Shown here piece by piece: positions 24,435 through 33,951 of a stretch of DNA of 55,839 nucleotides. The position numbers were made by a program, and so were the translations under genes. The DNA comes from CAZTZY01 sp964617765. GTDB lineage: Bacteria > Pseudomonadota > Gammaproteobacteria > Pseudomonadales > DT-91. The first letter of the stretch is position 1. The number at the start of each line of letters is the position of its first letter. The stretch is from NCBI GenBank assembly GCA_964617765.1, contig CAZTZY010000005.1, forward strand, positions 1 through 55,839, given 5' to 3'. The notes under the pieces were generated by a model. That model saw only the letters and a program-made list of their open reading frames with translations, searched no databases and was not told the DNA's origin.

Positions 24435-25388
24435 TTAGTGTTCGCCAACATCATGAGCCATTGCCATATATACAATAGATAACACCATGAATACAAATGC
24501 CTGAAGTGCTATAACCAATATATGGAAAATTGCCCAACCCAACTGCAATACGCCCGCACCCAAACCATAAACAAGGCCTGCGCTGTACATTACGCCAATC
24601 AGGATAAAAATCATTTCACCTGCATACAGATTGCCAAATAACCGAAGACCGAGCGAAATAGGTTTTGCTATTAATGCAACAGATTCAAGTATCAAGTTTA
24701 TCAGGATCAATAATGGAGCAAATATTATTCCCTTCGCAGTAAATGAAGGCTCAAACGGATGAAATGCCAACTCTTTAAAAAATCCAATGGGGCCTTTTTT
24801 TACAAGAGAAAATCCAATCATCAGGAAAAATACAGTAAAGGACATTCCCAGCGTTACATTCGGATCAGTAGACGGAACAACCTTAAAGTAAATATGGGGA
24901 TTTCCAGTTATCCAGGCAGCAAGTCTTGGAAACCAGTCCACGGGGAATAAGTCCATGAGGTTCATAAAGAACACCCAAACAAAAATCGTTAACGCCATTG
25001 GCGCAACCATTTGGTTTTTAAAGTGAAAGGTATCTTTTACAGTTTTATCAATAAACTCAACGATCATTTCGATGAAGTTTAAAAATCCTGATGGCACGCC
25101 TGCAGTGGCCTTGTTCGCGGCTCTTTTGAAAATAAAACAGAAAATCAAGCCCAAGCCAATTGACCAACCCATAGAATCCAGATGGATTGCCATAAAGCCC
25201 ATATCTTTAGCTTCTTCACTTGAGTGCGCAAGTGTCCATGTATCTGCAGTCATCACAGTTCCATCATGACGGACATAAGGCTGCCCCTCTTTATTCAGAG
25301 CAGGCAATTTTCCATAAGCAAGATTTTGCAAATGATGCTGGATGTATTCTGTAGTTGTTGGTCCGTGACCTTCAGCTGAAGCCGACAT
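24435..25388 (-). CDS. atpB: F1Fo ATP synthase subunit a
   Basis: Membrane stator subunit forming the proton half-channels. The 317 residues have the essential Arg in PISLGLRLFGNLYAGEMIFI near residue 235, and GLGAGVLQLGWAIFHILVIALQ-type helices at the C-terminus. Compared with E. coli AtpB (271), it has a longer polar N-terminal segment (residues 1-60), which is common in marine gammaproteobacteria. It follows atpI by 22 bases. Confidence 0.96.
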   Translation of the reverse strand: MSASAEGHGPTTTEYIQHHLQNLAYGKLPALNKEGQPYVRHDGTVMTADTWTLAHSSEEAKDMGFMAIHLDSMGWSIGLGLIFCFIFKRAANKATAGVPSGFLNFIEMIVEFIDKTVKDTFHFKNQMVAPMALTIFVWVFFMNLMDLFPVDWFPRLAAWITGNPHIYFKVVPSTDPNVTLGMSFTVFFLMIGFSLVKKGPIGFFKELAFHPFEPSFTAKGIIFAPLLILINLILESVALIAKPISLGLRLFGNLYAGEMIFILIGVMYSAGLVYGLGAGVLQLGWAIFHILVIALQAFVFMVLSIVYMAMAHDVGEH

Positions 25389-25410
25389 AACAATTACCTA
25401 ACTATTCTAT

Positions 25411-25812
25411 TTATAACGATTTATTTAAAACAAATGCTGTTACTACTGCATGAAACAGCACGTTTAACATATAACTAATAAAAACTATTGCCACTAATGC
25501 CGGTTTAACTATTGCAAACAATGCTGCAAACATCACCACGGTCAGTATAAATTTTGCCGTTTGGCCTTTATAAAACGATTGAATGACTAATTTGCTTTGT
25601 GCCGCTCCCATATATCGGAAGCTTTGCCACGCAAAATAAGCATTGGGGATAATAAAAATGGCTGAGCCATATATTATTGCCAAGGCTAGCGCTCTATCCC
25701 ATCCCCACCCTATAGCTGCCAAACAGGCCACTATTAGAAACTGCATCCAGGTGATCTTGTGTATATCTGTTCGCTTTATACGGGCAGGTAATCTATTTTC
25801 TTTCAATCCCAT
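25411..25812 (-). CDS. atpI: ATP synthase protein I
   Basis: 133 residues with four hydrophobic segments, including IIPNAYFAWQSFRYMGA and a run ending KGQTAKFILTVVMFAALF, the AtpI pattern. AtpI assists assembly of the c-ring or magnesium supply to the ATPase and is not essential in E. coli. It is the first gene of the operon, 43 bases downstream of the -10 element. Confidence 0.9.
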   Translation of the reverse strand: MGLKENRLPARIKRTDIHKITWMQFLIVACLAAIGWGWDRALALAIIYGSAIFIIPNAYFAWQSFRYMGAAQSKLVIQSFYKGQTAKFILTVVMFAALFAIVKPALVAIVFISYMLNVLFHAVVTAFVLNKSL

Positions 25813-25854
25813 GACCCCTCTCGACCCTAATTATGCAACACTTAAGGCGCGCAT

Positions 25855-25883
25855 ATTCTAAGCCTATTAGCTTCAGGAATCAA
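25855..25883 (-). promoter_or_regulatory. promoter of the atpIBEFHAGDC operon
   Basis: Read on the minus strand, TTGATT (25883-25878), a 17-base spacer and TAGAAT (25860-25855) form a good sigma-70 promoter ending 42 bases before the atpI start. It lies in the spacer between parB and atpI, so the ATP synthase operon does not depend on parAB transcription. Confidence 0.65.
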
Positions 25884-25964
25884 TCGTCGTTCTTTGTGGG
25901 TTTTATTAATTCAGGCGTCACTTTATGGAGGTCATATTTTAAACAACCTATCAAAAATCTGTCT

Positions 25965-26870
25965 TCAGCGCCTCAAATGAGCCAAAAGCCCGTCTAACTC
26001 GTCCAAACTGGAATACTTTATTACCATTTTCCCTTTTCCTTTTGCTCCATGCTGTATCTCAACAGGTGAGCCTATTTTTTGGGATAACTCATCTTCCAGC
26101 CTCTTTATGTCGTTACTAGGCTCTTGTTTTACATGATCTTTGGTGGAGCTGTCTTCCTGCATTTTTCGCACTAATGATTCGGTTTGCCTGACTGACAAAC
26201 CTTTTGATACTACCGTGTTTGCTGCAGCTGACTGCAATTGCTGTGGCAATCCCAGAATAGCTCGCGCATGGCCCATTTCGATATCACCATGCTCAAGCAT
26301 CTTGCGCACATCTTCTTTCAGACTCATTAGCCTCAACAAATTCGTCACTGTTGTACGTGATTTACCCACCGCATCGGCAACTTGTTGCTGGGTAAGCTCA
26401 AACTCCAGCTGTAATCTTTGGAGTGCTGCGGCTTCTTCTATGGGATTAAGATCTTCTCGCTGGATATTTTCTATCAGCGCCATTGCAATTGCAGCTTCAT
26501 CTGGCACGTCTTTGATAATTACAGGGATTTTATCCAGGCCTGCTAACTGGCTTGCTCTCCAGCGTCTTTCACCCGCAATAATTTCATATTTTTGCTCGCC
26601 TATAGGTCGAACGATTATTGGCTGCATAACCCCTTGGGATTTGATCGAGTTGGATAAATCTTCCAATGCTTCCGGAGACATATCGCGGCGAGGCTGATAT
26701 TTCCCGCGCTGTAAAAATTCTATAGGTAGTTGTTTTAACTCCCCATCGCGATTAAGTGCCGCTAACTTATCTGTGTCCGAATTTGCGTTATCTTGGGTTG
26801 CAATAATTGCTGTTTTAACGCCTAACAAGGCGTCTAAACCTCTACCAAGGCCTTTCTTTTTAACTGCCAT
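25965..26870 (-). CDS. parB: chromosome partitioning protein ParB
   Basis: CTP-dependent DNA clamp that loads at parS and spreads to organise the origin for segregation. The 301 residues start with KKKGLGRGLDALLG, the conserved ParA-interacting N-terminus. The CTP-binding/ParB box GERRWRASQLAGLDKIPVI lies near residue 100, and the HTH QQQVADAVGKSRTTVTNLLR near 165 is followed by a C-terminal dimerisation domain. It overlaps parA by 11 bases. Three matching parS palindromes lie in recF about 11 kb away. Confidence 0.96.
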   Translation of the reverse strand: MAVKKKGLGRGLDALLGVKTAIIATQDNANSDTDKLAALNRDGELKQLPIEFLQRGKYQPRRDMSPEALEDLSNSIKSQGVMQPIIVRPIGEQKYEIIAGERRWRASQLAGLDKIPVIIKDVPDEAAIAMALIENIQREDLNPIEEAAALQRLQLEFELTQQQVADAVGKSRTTVTNLLRLMSLKEDVRKMLEHGDIEMGHARAILGLPQQLQSAAANTVVSKGLSVRQTESLVRKMQEDSSTKDHVKQEPSNDIKRLEDELSQKIGSPVEIQHGAKGKGKMVIKYSSLDELDGLLAHLRR

Positions 26871-27648
26871 GTTGATTCTCTTTTTCTTTATTACGACGCA
26901 ACATTTCTCCGGCTAATGCCAAATAGGCTAATGCGCCGCGAGATGCTTTATCATACATTAATGCTGGTAGCCCATAACTCGGAGCTTCTGCCAAGCGGAC
27001 ATTTCGAGGGATGCATGTCCGATATACTTTTTCAGCGAAATGCTGTGTAAGCTGATCCGACACTTCTTTTGTCAGGCTATTACGCGGGTCATACATAGTG
27101 CGTAATATGCCTTCAAGCTCCAGCTTAGGATTCACGACCTCCTTGATTCTTTGTATTGTACCCATTAAATCTGTTAGGCCCTCCAATGCATAATATTCGC
27201 ATTGCATTGGAACGATAACTCCATCAGCGGCCGCCAATCCATTTATCGTTAACATGTTAAGTGATGGCGGACAATCAATCAGGATATAATCGTAACGATC
27301 TCTAATTTTATCTAAAGCAGTCGCCAACCTTTTTTCTTTATTTTCTACTGATAGCAAACCTATCTCTGCTGCTGTTAAATCAGAATTTGTCCCAATAATA
27401 TGATATCCCGCATCATTTCCAAAAATAATGGCATCTTCTATTTCACATTCATTCATTAAAACGTCAAGAATAGAAAGTTCCAGTTTATTTTTCTGGATTC
27501 CGCTTCCCATGGTTGCATTGCCTTGTGGATCCAGGTCAACCAACAAAACTTCTTTTTTTGTGGCTGCCAAAGATGCCGATAAGTTTATCGTGGTTGTCGT
27601 TTTTCCGACGCCACCTTTTTGATTGGCGATTGCTAAAATTATTGCCAC
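26860..27648 (-). CDS. parA: chromosome partitioning ATPase ParA (Soj)
   Basis: Walker-type ATPase that works with ParB in origin segregation. The 262 residues have the deviant Walker A KGGVGKTTTTINLSASLA at residue ~11, LLVDLDPQGNATMGSG near 36, and Walker B ILIDCPPSLNMLT near 122. It lacks the N-terminal DNA-binding extension of plasmid ParA, so it is the chromosomal Soj type. It lies two bases after rsmG and overlaps parB. Confidence 0.97.
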   Translation of the reverse strand: MAIILAIANQKGGVGKTTTTINLSASLAATKKEVLLVDLDPQGNATMGSGIQKNKLELSILDVLMNECEIEDAIIFGNDAGYHIIGTNSDLTAAEIGLLSVENKEKRLATALDKIRDRYDYILIDCPPSLNMLTINGLAAADGVIVPMQCEYYALEGLTDLMGTIQRIKEVVNPKLELEGILRTMYDPRNSLTKEVSDQLTQHFAEKVYRTCIPRNVRLAEAPSYGLPALMYDKASRGALAYLALAGEMLRRNKEKENQHGS

Positions 27649-27650
27649 GA

Positions 27651-28277
27651 CTAACCCCGTGATGGTTGAGAAATAATAACTAAATGTCGTTCTGCCTGAT
27701 TATCAGGCCATTCAATAGCTTGAACCTTATAAGGTTTTTTAACAGCCTGCAACTCTGTTTCCGGGTATTGGCCCTTCATTGCGAGAAAGCGACCTCCATC
27801 CTTACAAAGGTGTTCTGTATTTGTTAACATTTCCTCTAAACTTGAAAACGCACGACTCAATATCTCATCAAACAATATGCAGGGTTTATACTGCTCGGCC
27901 CTATCATTAATTATTTCAATATTGGTTAAACCCAATTCGGTTTTAGCCTGCTGTAAGAAACGGGTTTTTTTACCATTACTGTCTAATAGTACAAAAAACT
28001 TTTCTGGGAATAATATTGCCAATGGAATGCCTGGCAATCCAGGGCCTGTTCCTATATCAATTAATCGTTCGCCTTCTATATATTTAACAATACTTAAACT
28101 ATCAACAATATGTTTTTCTAACATTTCATTAATATCTCTTACCGAAGTCAGGTTATAAGCCTTGTTCCATTTATGTAAGAGATTTAAAAAATAATTCAGC
28201 TTTTCAATTTTTTCTTCTGTAATTAGCAGATCAATTTTTTTCAGGTTTTTTACGATATCGTTTCTCAAATCAGGCAA
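27651..28277 (-). CDS. rsmG: 16S rRNA (guanine527-N7)-methyltransferase
   Basis: Methylates G527 of 16S rRNA with AdoMet. The 208 residues include KWNKAYNLTSVRD near residue 37, the AdoMet motif DIGTGPGLPGIPLAI near 71, and DEILSRAFSSLEEML near 135, all typical of RsmG/GidB. It overlaps the mnmG end by eight bases, the usual mnmG-rsmG-parA coupling. Confidence 0.96.
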   Translation of the reverse strand: MPDLRNDIVKNLKKIDLLITEEKIEKLNYFLNLLHKWNKAYNLTSVRDINEMLEKHIVDSLSIVKYIEGERLIDIGTGPGLPGIPLAILFPEKFFVLLDSNGKKTRFLQQAKTELGLTNIEIINDRAEQYKPCILFDEILSRAFSSLEEMLTNTEHLCKDGGRFLAMKGQYPETELQAVKKPYKVQAIEWPDNQAERHLVIISQPSRG

Positions 28278-30177
28278 TTTTTACTCGCTCCAAAAATCCA
28301 TTCTTCTTCATATGAACTAACAATATGGATATACAGGAAGGTGTAACACCTGGAATACGTGCGGCACTTCCCAATGAGTAGGGTTTTATTTTATTGAGTT
28401 TTTGTTTGGCCTCGTTCGATAAGCCATCTATTGTCATATAATCGATATCTGTTGATATTTTTGTGTCTTCATAACGACGCATACGTTCAATTTCTTCTTC
28501 CTGACGCGAAATATAACCCGCATACTTTATCTTTATTTCAATTTGTTCTGTAACGCTATTGTCATTTATTACAACGCCGGTTATATCTGTAATATCCTTA
28601 TACTGAATATTAGGTCTCTTTAATATATCCATTAAACTGTATTCACGGCTTAAGGAATTCTCAAATAATTTATTAAATTCGCCTGCTTCTTTGCTGTCGG
28701 GCTGGATCCATGTTTGACGGAGCCTTTGCTCTTCTTTTTCTATAGCTTCTTTTTTATTACAAAATACGCGCCATTGTTCATCTGTTAACATGCCGAATTC
28801 ATGCGCTTTTTCCGTCAATCTTAAATCGGCGTTATCTTCCCTTAATATCAGTCGATATTCCGCCCTACTGGTAAACATTCTGTAGGGTTCATTGGTTCCC
28901 AATGTAATCAAATCATCAACTAACACACCGATATACGCTTCATCCCTGCGCGGGGTCCAGCTTTCTTTTCCTTGAAATAATCTTGCTGCATTCAATCCTG
29001 CCAACATACCCTGAGCGGCAGCTTCTTCGTATCCGGTAGTGCCATTTATTTGCCCGGCAAAAAATAATCCATTAATTGCTCTTGTTTCTAACGAGGGTTT
29101 TAAATCTCTTGGATCGAAATAATCGTATTCAATTGCGTATCCTGGTCGAATAATATGTGCGTTTTCAAAACCTTTTATAGACCTAACCAAATTGATTTGT
29201 ACATCAAAAGGTAAGCTGGTTGAAATACCATTGGGATAAAGTTCATGAGTATTTAACCCTTCTGGCTCTATGAATATCTGGTGGGAATTTTTATCTGCGA
29301 ACCGGTTTATCTTGTCTTCGATTGATGGGCAATAACGTGGTCCAACCCCTTCTATTACACCTGTATACATAGGCGAGCGATCAAGACCACCACGAATAAT
29401 TTCATGGGTTTTTTCGTTAGTATGTGTTATCCAGCAACAAACTTGCCGAGGATGATCTTTTACAGAACCCATAAAAGACATTACAGGTTCCGGTTTATCT
29501 CCCCACTGTTCTTCTAGTCCTGAAAAATCAACCGTTTTTGCATCAATTCGAGGAGGTGTTCCTGTTTTAAGTCTACCAACCCTGAAAGGTAATTCTCGCA
29601 AGCGTTTTGCCAGCGCAATAGACGGAGGATCTCCAGCTCTCCCACCCGAATGTTTATCGAGGCCAATATGGATTAGGCCTCCTAAAAATGTACCTGTGGT
29701 CAAAACAACCGTTTCTGACCTGAATTTAACACCCATGTTCGTAACAACACCACGAACATTTTCACCTTCAATAATCAAGTCATCGGCAGCTTGTTGAAAA
29801 ATATCCAGATTTTCCTGTCCTTCTAGTATTTCCCTAATCGCCGCTTTATAAAGAATTCTATCTGCTTGAGCTCGAGTTCCTCTTACAGCCGGCCCTTTTC
29901 TCAGGTTTAAAACCCTAAACTGTATTCCTCCTTTATCGGTAGCTCTAGCCATGGCTCCACCCATAGCATCAACTTCACGGACGAGATGACTTTTCCCAAT
30001 TCCTCCAATTGCTGGATTACAAGACATTTGACCTAATGTTTCAATATTATGAGATAACAAGAGGGTTGAAACGCCCATACGCGCACTAGCCAATGCTGCT
30101 TCCGTACCGGCATGTCCCCCGCCAATGACAATTACCCCATATTTTTTCGGATATTCCACGTTATTTGCCTGTTTCAA
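28270..30177 (-). CDS. mnmG: tRNA uridine-5-carboxymethylaminomethyl modification enzyme MnmG
   Basis: FAD-dependent partner of MnmE in forming (c)mnm5U34 on tRNAs. The 635 residues begin with the dinucleotide fold VIGGGHAGTEAALASARMG (about 16-34). MSCNPAIGGIGKSHLVREVDA and PRYCPSIEDKINRF are GidA signatures, and the C-terminal helical domain that contacts MnmE ends PGVTPSCISILLVHMKK. It is transcribed from its own promoter after a 398-bp spacer. Confidence 0.97.
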   Translation of the reverse strand: MKQANNVEYPKKYGVIVIGGGHAGTEAALASARMGVSTLLLSHNIETLGQMSCNPAIGGIGKSHLVREVDAMGGAMARATDKGGIQFRVLNLRKGPAVRGTRAQADRILYKAAIREILEGQENLDIFQQAADDLIIEGENVRGVVTNMGVKFRSETVVLTTGTFLGGLIHIGLDKHSGGRAGDPPSIALAKRLRELPFRVGRLKTGTPPRIDAKTVDFSGLEEQWGDKPEPVMSFMGSVKDHPRQVCCWITHTNEKTHEIIRGGLDRSPMYTGVIEGVGPRYCPSIEDKINRFADKNSHQIFIEPEGLNTHELYPNGISTSLPFDVQINLVRSIKGFENAHIIRPGYAIEYDYFDPRDLKPSLETRAINGLFFAGQINGTTGYEEAAAQGMLAGLNAARLFQGKESWTPRRDEAYIGVLVDDLITLGTNEPYRMFTSRAEYRLILREDNADLRLTEKAHEFGMLTDEQWRVFCNKKEAIEKEEQRLRQTWIQPDSKEAGEFNKLFENSLSREYSLMDILKRPNIQYKDITDITGVVINDNSVTEQIEIKIKYAGYISRQEEEIERMRRYEDTKISTDIDYMTIDGLSNEAKQKLNKIKPYSLGSAARIPGVTPSCISILLVHMKKNGFLERVKIA

Positions 30178-30197
30178 TAATTTTTAGAAAGCCGTCC

Positions 30198-30226
30198 ATT
30201 ATAGATATTGGTTAAAAAAGCAACAA
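30198..30226 (-). promoter_or_regulatory. probable mnmG promoter
   Basis: On the minus strand TTGTTG (30226-30221), 17 bases and a perfect TATAAT (30203-30198) lie just upstream of the mnmG start, leaving a leader of about 15 bases. The -35 is weak. It would serve mnmG-rsmG-parA-parB. Confidence 0.5.
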
Positions 30227-30575
30227 GTCTTACTTTGTACGCTTATTAATGTTTTATATTTAATTGTATTAATGAATATATATACATATATATGTATATA
30301 GTATTTTAATAGTTGTTATATATAGTACATGGAATACTTGTGTAAATATGATATTTATACTTATAAATCAATTACTTATTAATATTATAAGATATTTATA
30401 TCATCGGTATTTCCTGATACTTCCATTAGGATAAAAATGGATAACTGTAAGTTGTTTTAACTTAATTTATTGTTTTATGTATAAACGTTATTTTTAACCA
30501 CAGTATTTATCCAGGTTATTAACAGAATAAATATCATTGTGTATTTCCTGTGGATACATGCTTATAACAAATTAG
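30227..30575. other. very AT-rich spacer between mnmE and mnmG
   Basis: About 350 bases without a gene, very AT-rich, with alternating TA runs around 30275-30345. It holds a 22-bp perfect palindrome (separate entry) and a near DnaA box TGTGGATAC at 30549-30557 (one mismatch). In E. coli the origin lies beside mnmG, so an unwinding or regulatory role is conceivable. No terminator for mnmE and no small ORF with a ribosome-binding site was seen. Confidence 0.5.
30279..30300. repeat. 22-bp perfect AT palindrome
   Basis: TATATACATAT directly joined to ATATGTATATA, with no loop, lies in the mnmE-mnmG spacer. The embedded C/G pair breaks the plain TA alternation. It could extrude as a cruciform or bind a dimeric protein. 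Confidence 0.6.
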
Positions 30576-31955
30576 CTATTTACCAATACAGAAACTTGAG
30601 AAAATTTTCCCTAATAAATCATCATTAGTAAATTCGCCAGTAATTTCATTTAAGAATTCCTGGCAGTAACGTAAATCTTCAGCTAATAATTCACCGGCAC
30701 CAGAAATTATTAATTGTTCCATTCCTTTATCAAGACTGATTTTTGCTTTATCTAATGCATCAATATGACGACGGCGAGCTGTAAAACCGCCTTCGGTTAA
30801 TTGTTGATACCCGGCAATGTTTTTCAAATGCTGTTTTAGGAAATCAATTCCTATATTGTTTTTAGCTGAAATGGTTATTACGGTATTATTTTCATTATGA
30901 ATAATATTGGTTTTTTCACCCGTTAGGTCACACTTGTTTCTAACAATGGTTATTGGAATGTTAATATCGAATTTTTTTATTAATTCATCTAATGTCGAAT
31001 GATCATTAATTAAAGTTCTACTGGAATCTACAACCAGCAAAACGGCATCAGCCTGTTTTATAGCTTCCCAAGCCCTTCGAATACCTTCTTTTTCAACTAT
31101 ATCAGAGCTCTCTCGTAACCCTGCAGTATCAATTATATGTATTGGCATACCATCAATGATGATATGTTCTTTTAATACATCACGTGTTGTCCCTGCAATA
31201 TCCGTAACAATTGCTACATCATTCCCAGCCAACGTATTTAATAAACTAGACTTTCCTGCATTAGGTTTTCCAGCAATAACAACATTTAATCCTTCGCGTA
31301 TTATCAAGCCCTGATTGGCAGTTTTTAGTGTGGTATTAATTTCATTTATTATTGATTCGAGTTTACTTTTTACATGGCCATCTTTAAGAAAATCAATTTC
31401 TTCTTCTGGGAAATCTATAGCGGCTTCAACATATATTCTCAGGTTAATAACCTGGCTAACCAGTTCATGGATATGCTTTGAAAAAACACCCTGCAATGAT
31501 CGAACAGCATTTTTTGCTGCTTGAATTGAAGTACTTTCAATTAAATCTGCAATAGCTTCAGCCTGGATTAAATCAATTTTGTTATTTAAAAAGGCACGCT
31601 CAGAAAACTCACCGGGTCTGGCAAGTCTGGCCCCTAGTTTTATACATTCATTTAACAGGGCATCAAGAATAACAGGACCGCCATGTCCTTGAAGCTCGAC
31701 AACATCTTCACCCGTAAATGAAAATGGAGCTTTAAAATAAATAGCTAACCCTTCATCAATAAGTTCTTTCGATGAAGCAGATTTGATTTCGTAAAATTTA
31801 CAAAAATGAGCGAATCTGTTTTTTAATGTAGATGTTGTAATCTGATGGGCAATATTATAGGAGTTACTGCCAGATATTCGAATAATGCCAACACCTCCTT
31901 TTCCAGGAGGCGTGGCAATAGCGGCAATAGTATCTTTATTTAAAACTATGCTCAC
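30576..31955 (-). CDS. mnmE: tRNA modification GTPase MnmE
   Basis: GTPase that with MnmG modifies the wobble uridine of several tRNAs. The 459 residues have an N-terminal tetrahydrofolate-binding domain starting DTIAAIATPPGKGGVGIIRISG, and a G domain with GKPNAGKSSLLN near residue 222, the DTAGLRE switch and NKCD. They end in the farnesyl-like FCIGK, whose Cys is catalytically important. It overlaps yidC by four bases (ATGA). Confidence 0.97.
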   Translation of the reverse strand: MSIVLNKDTIAAIATPPGKGGVGIIRISGSNSYNIAHQITTSTLKNRFAHFCKFYEIKSASSKELIDEGLAIYFKAPFSFTGEDVVELQGHGGPVILDALLNECIKLGARLARPGEFSERAFLNNKIDLIQAEAIADLIESTSIQAAKNAVRSLQGVFSKHIHELVSQVINLRIYVEAAIDFPEEEIDFLKDGHVKSKLESIINEINTTLKTANQGLIIREGLNVVIAGKPNAGKSSLLNTLAGNDVAIVTDIAGTTRDVLKEHIIIDGMPIHIIDTAGLRESSDIVEKEGIRRAWEAIKQADAVLLVVDSSRTLINDHSTLDELIKKFDINIPITIVRNKCDLTGEKTNIIHNENNTVITISAKNNIGIDFLKQHLKNIAGYQQLTEGGFTARRRHIDALDKAKISLDKGMEQLIISGAGELLAEDLRYCQEFLNEITGEFTNDDLLGKIFSSFCIGK

Positions 31956-33676
31956 GTCGATATGGGTTTTGCTTCAATGCGTTTTGTTATAATCCATTGC
32001 TGTGCAATAGATAAAACGTTATTGACTATCCAGTATAAAACCAGGCCCGATGGGAAAAACAGGAAAAAGAACGTAAATACAATCGGTAAAAATTGCATCA
32101 CTTTAGCTTGCATAGGATCAGGCGGTGGGGGGTTCAGCTTTTGTTGAAACCACATACTGGCACCCATAATGAGAGGCATTATAAAGTAAGGATCCATTGC
32201 GGATAAATCGTGAATATACCCAATAAAAGGAGCATGGCGTAGTTCAACAGACTCTAACAAAACCCAGTAAAGCGAAATAAAAACCGGCATCTGAACCAGC
32301 ATAGGCAAACACCCACCTAACGGATTTACCCCTTCTTTGCTATACAACGACATCATTTCTTTTGATTGCCGTTGTTTGTCATCCGCATATCGATCTTTTA
32401 TTTCTAGCATCTTGGGTTGTATAGCGCGCATCTTTGCCATAGAGCTATAGGCTTTTGCATTTAGGGAAAAGAAACAGAGCTTAACAAAAATGGTTAGTAA
32501 TATTATTGAAAACCCCCAGTTGCCGATGCCACCAAAAAAAGTTAACTCTTTGCCAAAAGCGTGAAGTTCACCTTTGTTGAAAAAATAGAGCAATGCATAT
32601 AATGGCTGGGCGATCATCCACAACATGCCATAGTCAACACTTAAGTCCAGGCTATCGGATATTTTTGCCAAGTGATATTGATTTTTTGGGCCTGCATAAA
32701 AAGACGAATGAATGTTGCCTTCGGCACCTGCGCTTATACTGGTTAGAGGCCCTTTAATGCGCGCCAGATAATATCCGGTTTTTGAATAAACGGTTGAGTA
32801 TTCATTCTCCTGATTTGGATCAGCTATCCAGGCACTTAAAAAATAATGCTGTATCATGGCGATCCACCCACCATGGTGAATGTTAGAAAACGGTTTTTCC
32901 TGGATGTCGTCAAACTGTATTTTTTTAAAGCGATCATCCTTGGTTGTAGTAGCAAAACCTAAAAATGGGGACACGCCCATATTGCCATTGTCAGCAGCTG
33001 GATCTTTCGAGGCATCACGTTTAATTTGACCATAAAATGCCGCTTCCCATATTTCAGTTGTATTATTTTTAATGTGGTAATCAACATCTATAAGATAAGC
33101 ACCACGTTTGAAACTAAAACGTTTTGTAATCAAAACGCCGCTATTTTCAAGTAATAAATCAACAGTAATACCGGATTCATCTTCTTTCAATATGTAACGG
33201 GATTGAGAACTTTTGAATAACGGGCGGCCAGTGGCATTATCGGTCCCGTTCTTGCCGATCAAACCACTTTGGGCAACATAGGTTCGATTTTTTGCATTTT
33301 CCAAAAGTACAAATGGAATGTCTGGTGTATCAATTCGAGCGAGATGTTTATGTAATGCAACGTATACAATATCACCGCCCTGGGGATCAATTTTTACATC
33401 CAGGATATCAGTTGTAACCTTAATCAAAGATGTATTAACTGCGTTAGATTCAGAAATAGGAGCAATGTGACTGGCGGTATTCAGCGCAGGAATTTCATCA
33501 TCATTTACAGGGCTATTGATGTTATTGGTAGCTGCGTTATTTTCGGTTAATGATGTTGATTGTTCTGATAAAAGAACGGCTTTGCTTTTTTCGTCTTTAA
33601 ATTTTGCAAACTCAATGACCAACATAAAGCTAATCAAAGCAAAAGCGGCAATTAAAACAATACGTAATTTATCCAT
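31952..33676 (-). CDS. yidC: membrane protein insertase YidC
   Basis: Inserts and folds inner-membrane proteins, including ATP synthase subunit c. The 574 residues show an N-terminal membrane anchor, a large periplasmic domain (about 80-340), then the conserved insertase core with AKMRAIQPKMLEIKDRY, KEGVNPLGGCLPMLVQMPVF and MPLIMGASMWFQQKLNPPP. The last helix has ..PSGLVLYWIVNNVLSIAQQ. Normal length for a gammaproteobacterial YidC. It follows yidD by six bases. Confidence 0.97.
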   Translation of the reverse strand: MDKLRIVLIAAFALISFMLVIEFAKFKDEKSKAVLLSEQSTSLTENNAATNNINSPVNDDEIPALNTASHIAPISESNAVNTSLIKVTTDILDVKIDPQGGDIVYVALHKHLARIDTPDIPFVLLENAKNRTYVAQSGLIGKNGTDNATGRPLFKSSQSRYILKEDESGITVDLLLENSGVLITKRFSFKRGAYLIDVDYHIKNNTTEIWEAAFYGQIKRDASKDPAADNGNMGVSPFLGFATTTKDDRFKKIQFDDIQEKPFSNIHHGGWIAMIQHYFLSAWIADPNQENEYSTVYSKTGYYLARIKGPLTSISAGAEGNIHSSFYAGPKNQYHLAKISDSLDLSVDYGMLWMIAQPLYALLYFFNKGELHAFGKELTFFGGIGNWGFSIILLTIFVKLCFFSLNAKAYSSMAKMRAIQPKMLEIKDRYADDKQRQSKEMMSLYSKEGVNPLGGCLPMLVQMPVFISLYWVLLESVELRHAPFIGYIHDLSAMDPYFIMPLIMGASMWFQQKLNPPPPDPMQAKVMQFLPIVFTFFFLFFPSGLVLYWIVNNVLSIAQQWIITKRIEAKPIST

Positions 33677-33682
33677 ATGGGA

Positions 33683-33943
33683 TTAACTCTTTTTAGGAAC
33701 TGGATCAAAACCACCCGGAGTACCTGGGTGGCAACGAAAAATACGTTTCATACTTAGCAATAATCCGGTTTTAATACCATGCTCGCTAAGAGCTTCTTGG
33801 CAATAATGTGAGCAGCTGGGATGAAACCGGCAATGGCTGCCTAATATCGGCGATAAAAACAATTGGTAAGATCGCACTAACAGAAGCAAGCTTTTCAATA
33901 AACCTGAAGTTAGGATTGAGGCGGATTTCTTAAGCGCTTTCAC
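33683..33943 (-). CDS. yidD: membrane protein insertion efficiency factor YidD
   Basis: 86 residues with the YidD signature: SYQLFLSPILGSHCRFHPSCSHYCQEAL then FRCHPGTPGGFDPVP, and an amphipathic N-terminal helix that associates with the membrane. It helps YidC-dependent insertion. It is located between rnpA and yidC, as in most proteobacteria, with an N-terminal extension of some 20 residues relative to short homologues. Confidence 0.93.
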   Translation of the reverse strand: MKALKKSASILTSGLLKSLLLLVRSYQLFLSPILGSHCRFHPSCSHYCQEALSEHGIKTGLLLSMKRIFRCHPGTPGGFDPVPKKS

Positions 33944-33951
33944 GAATTTTT

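Noticed and set aside
26140..26697. 185-codon plus-strand open frame opposite parB
   Set aside because: It lies entirely antisense to an intact ParB with clear motifs, and its Ser/Ile-rich composition is typical of a shadow frame.
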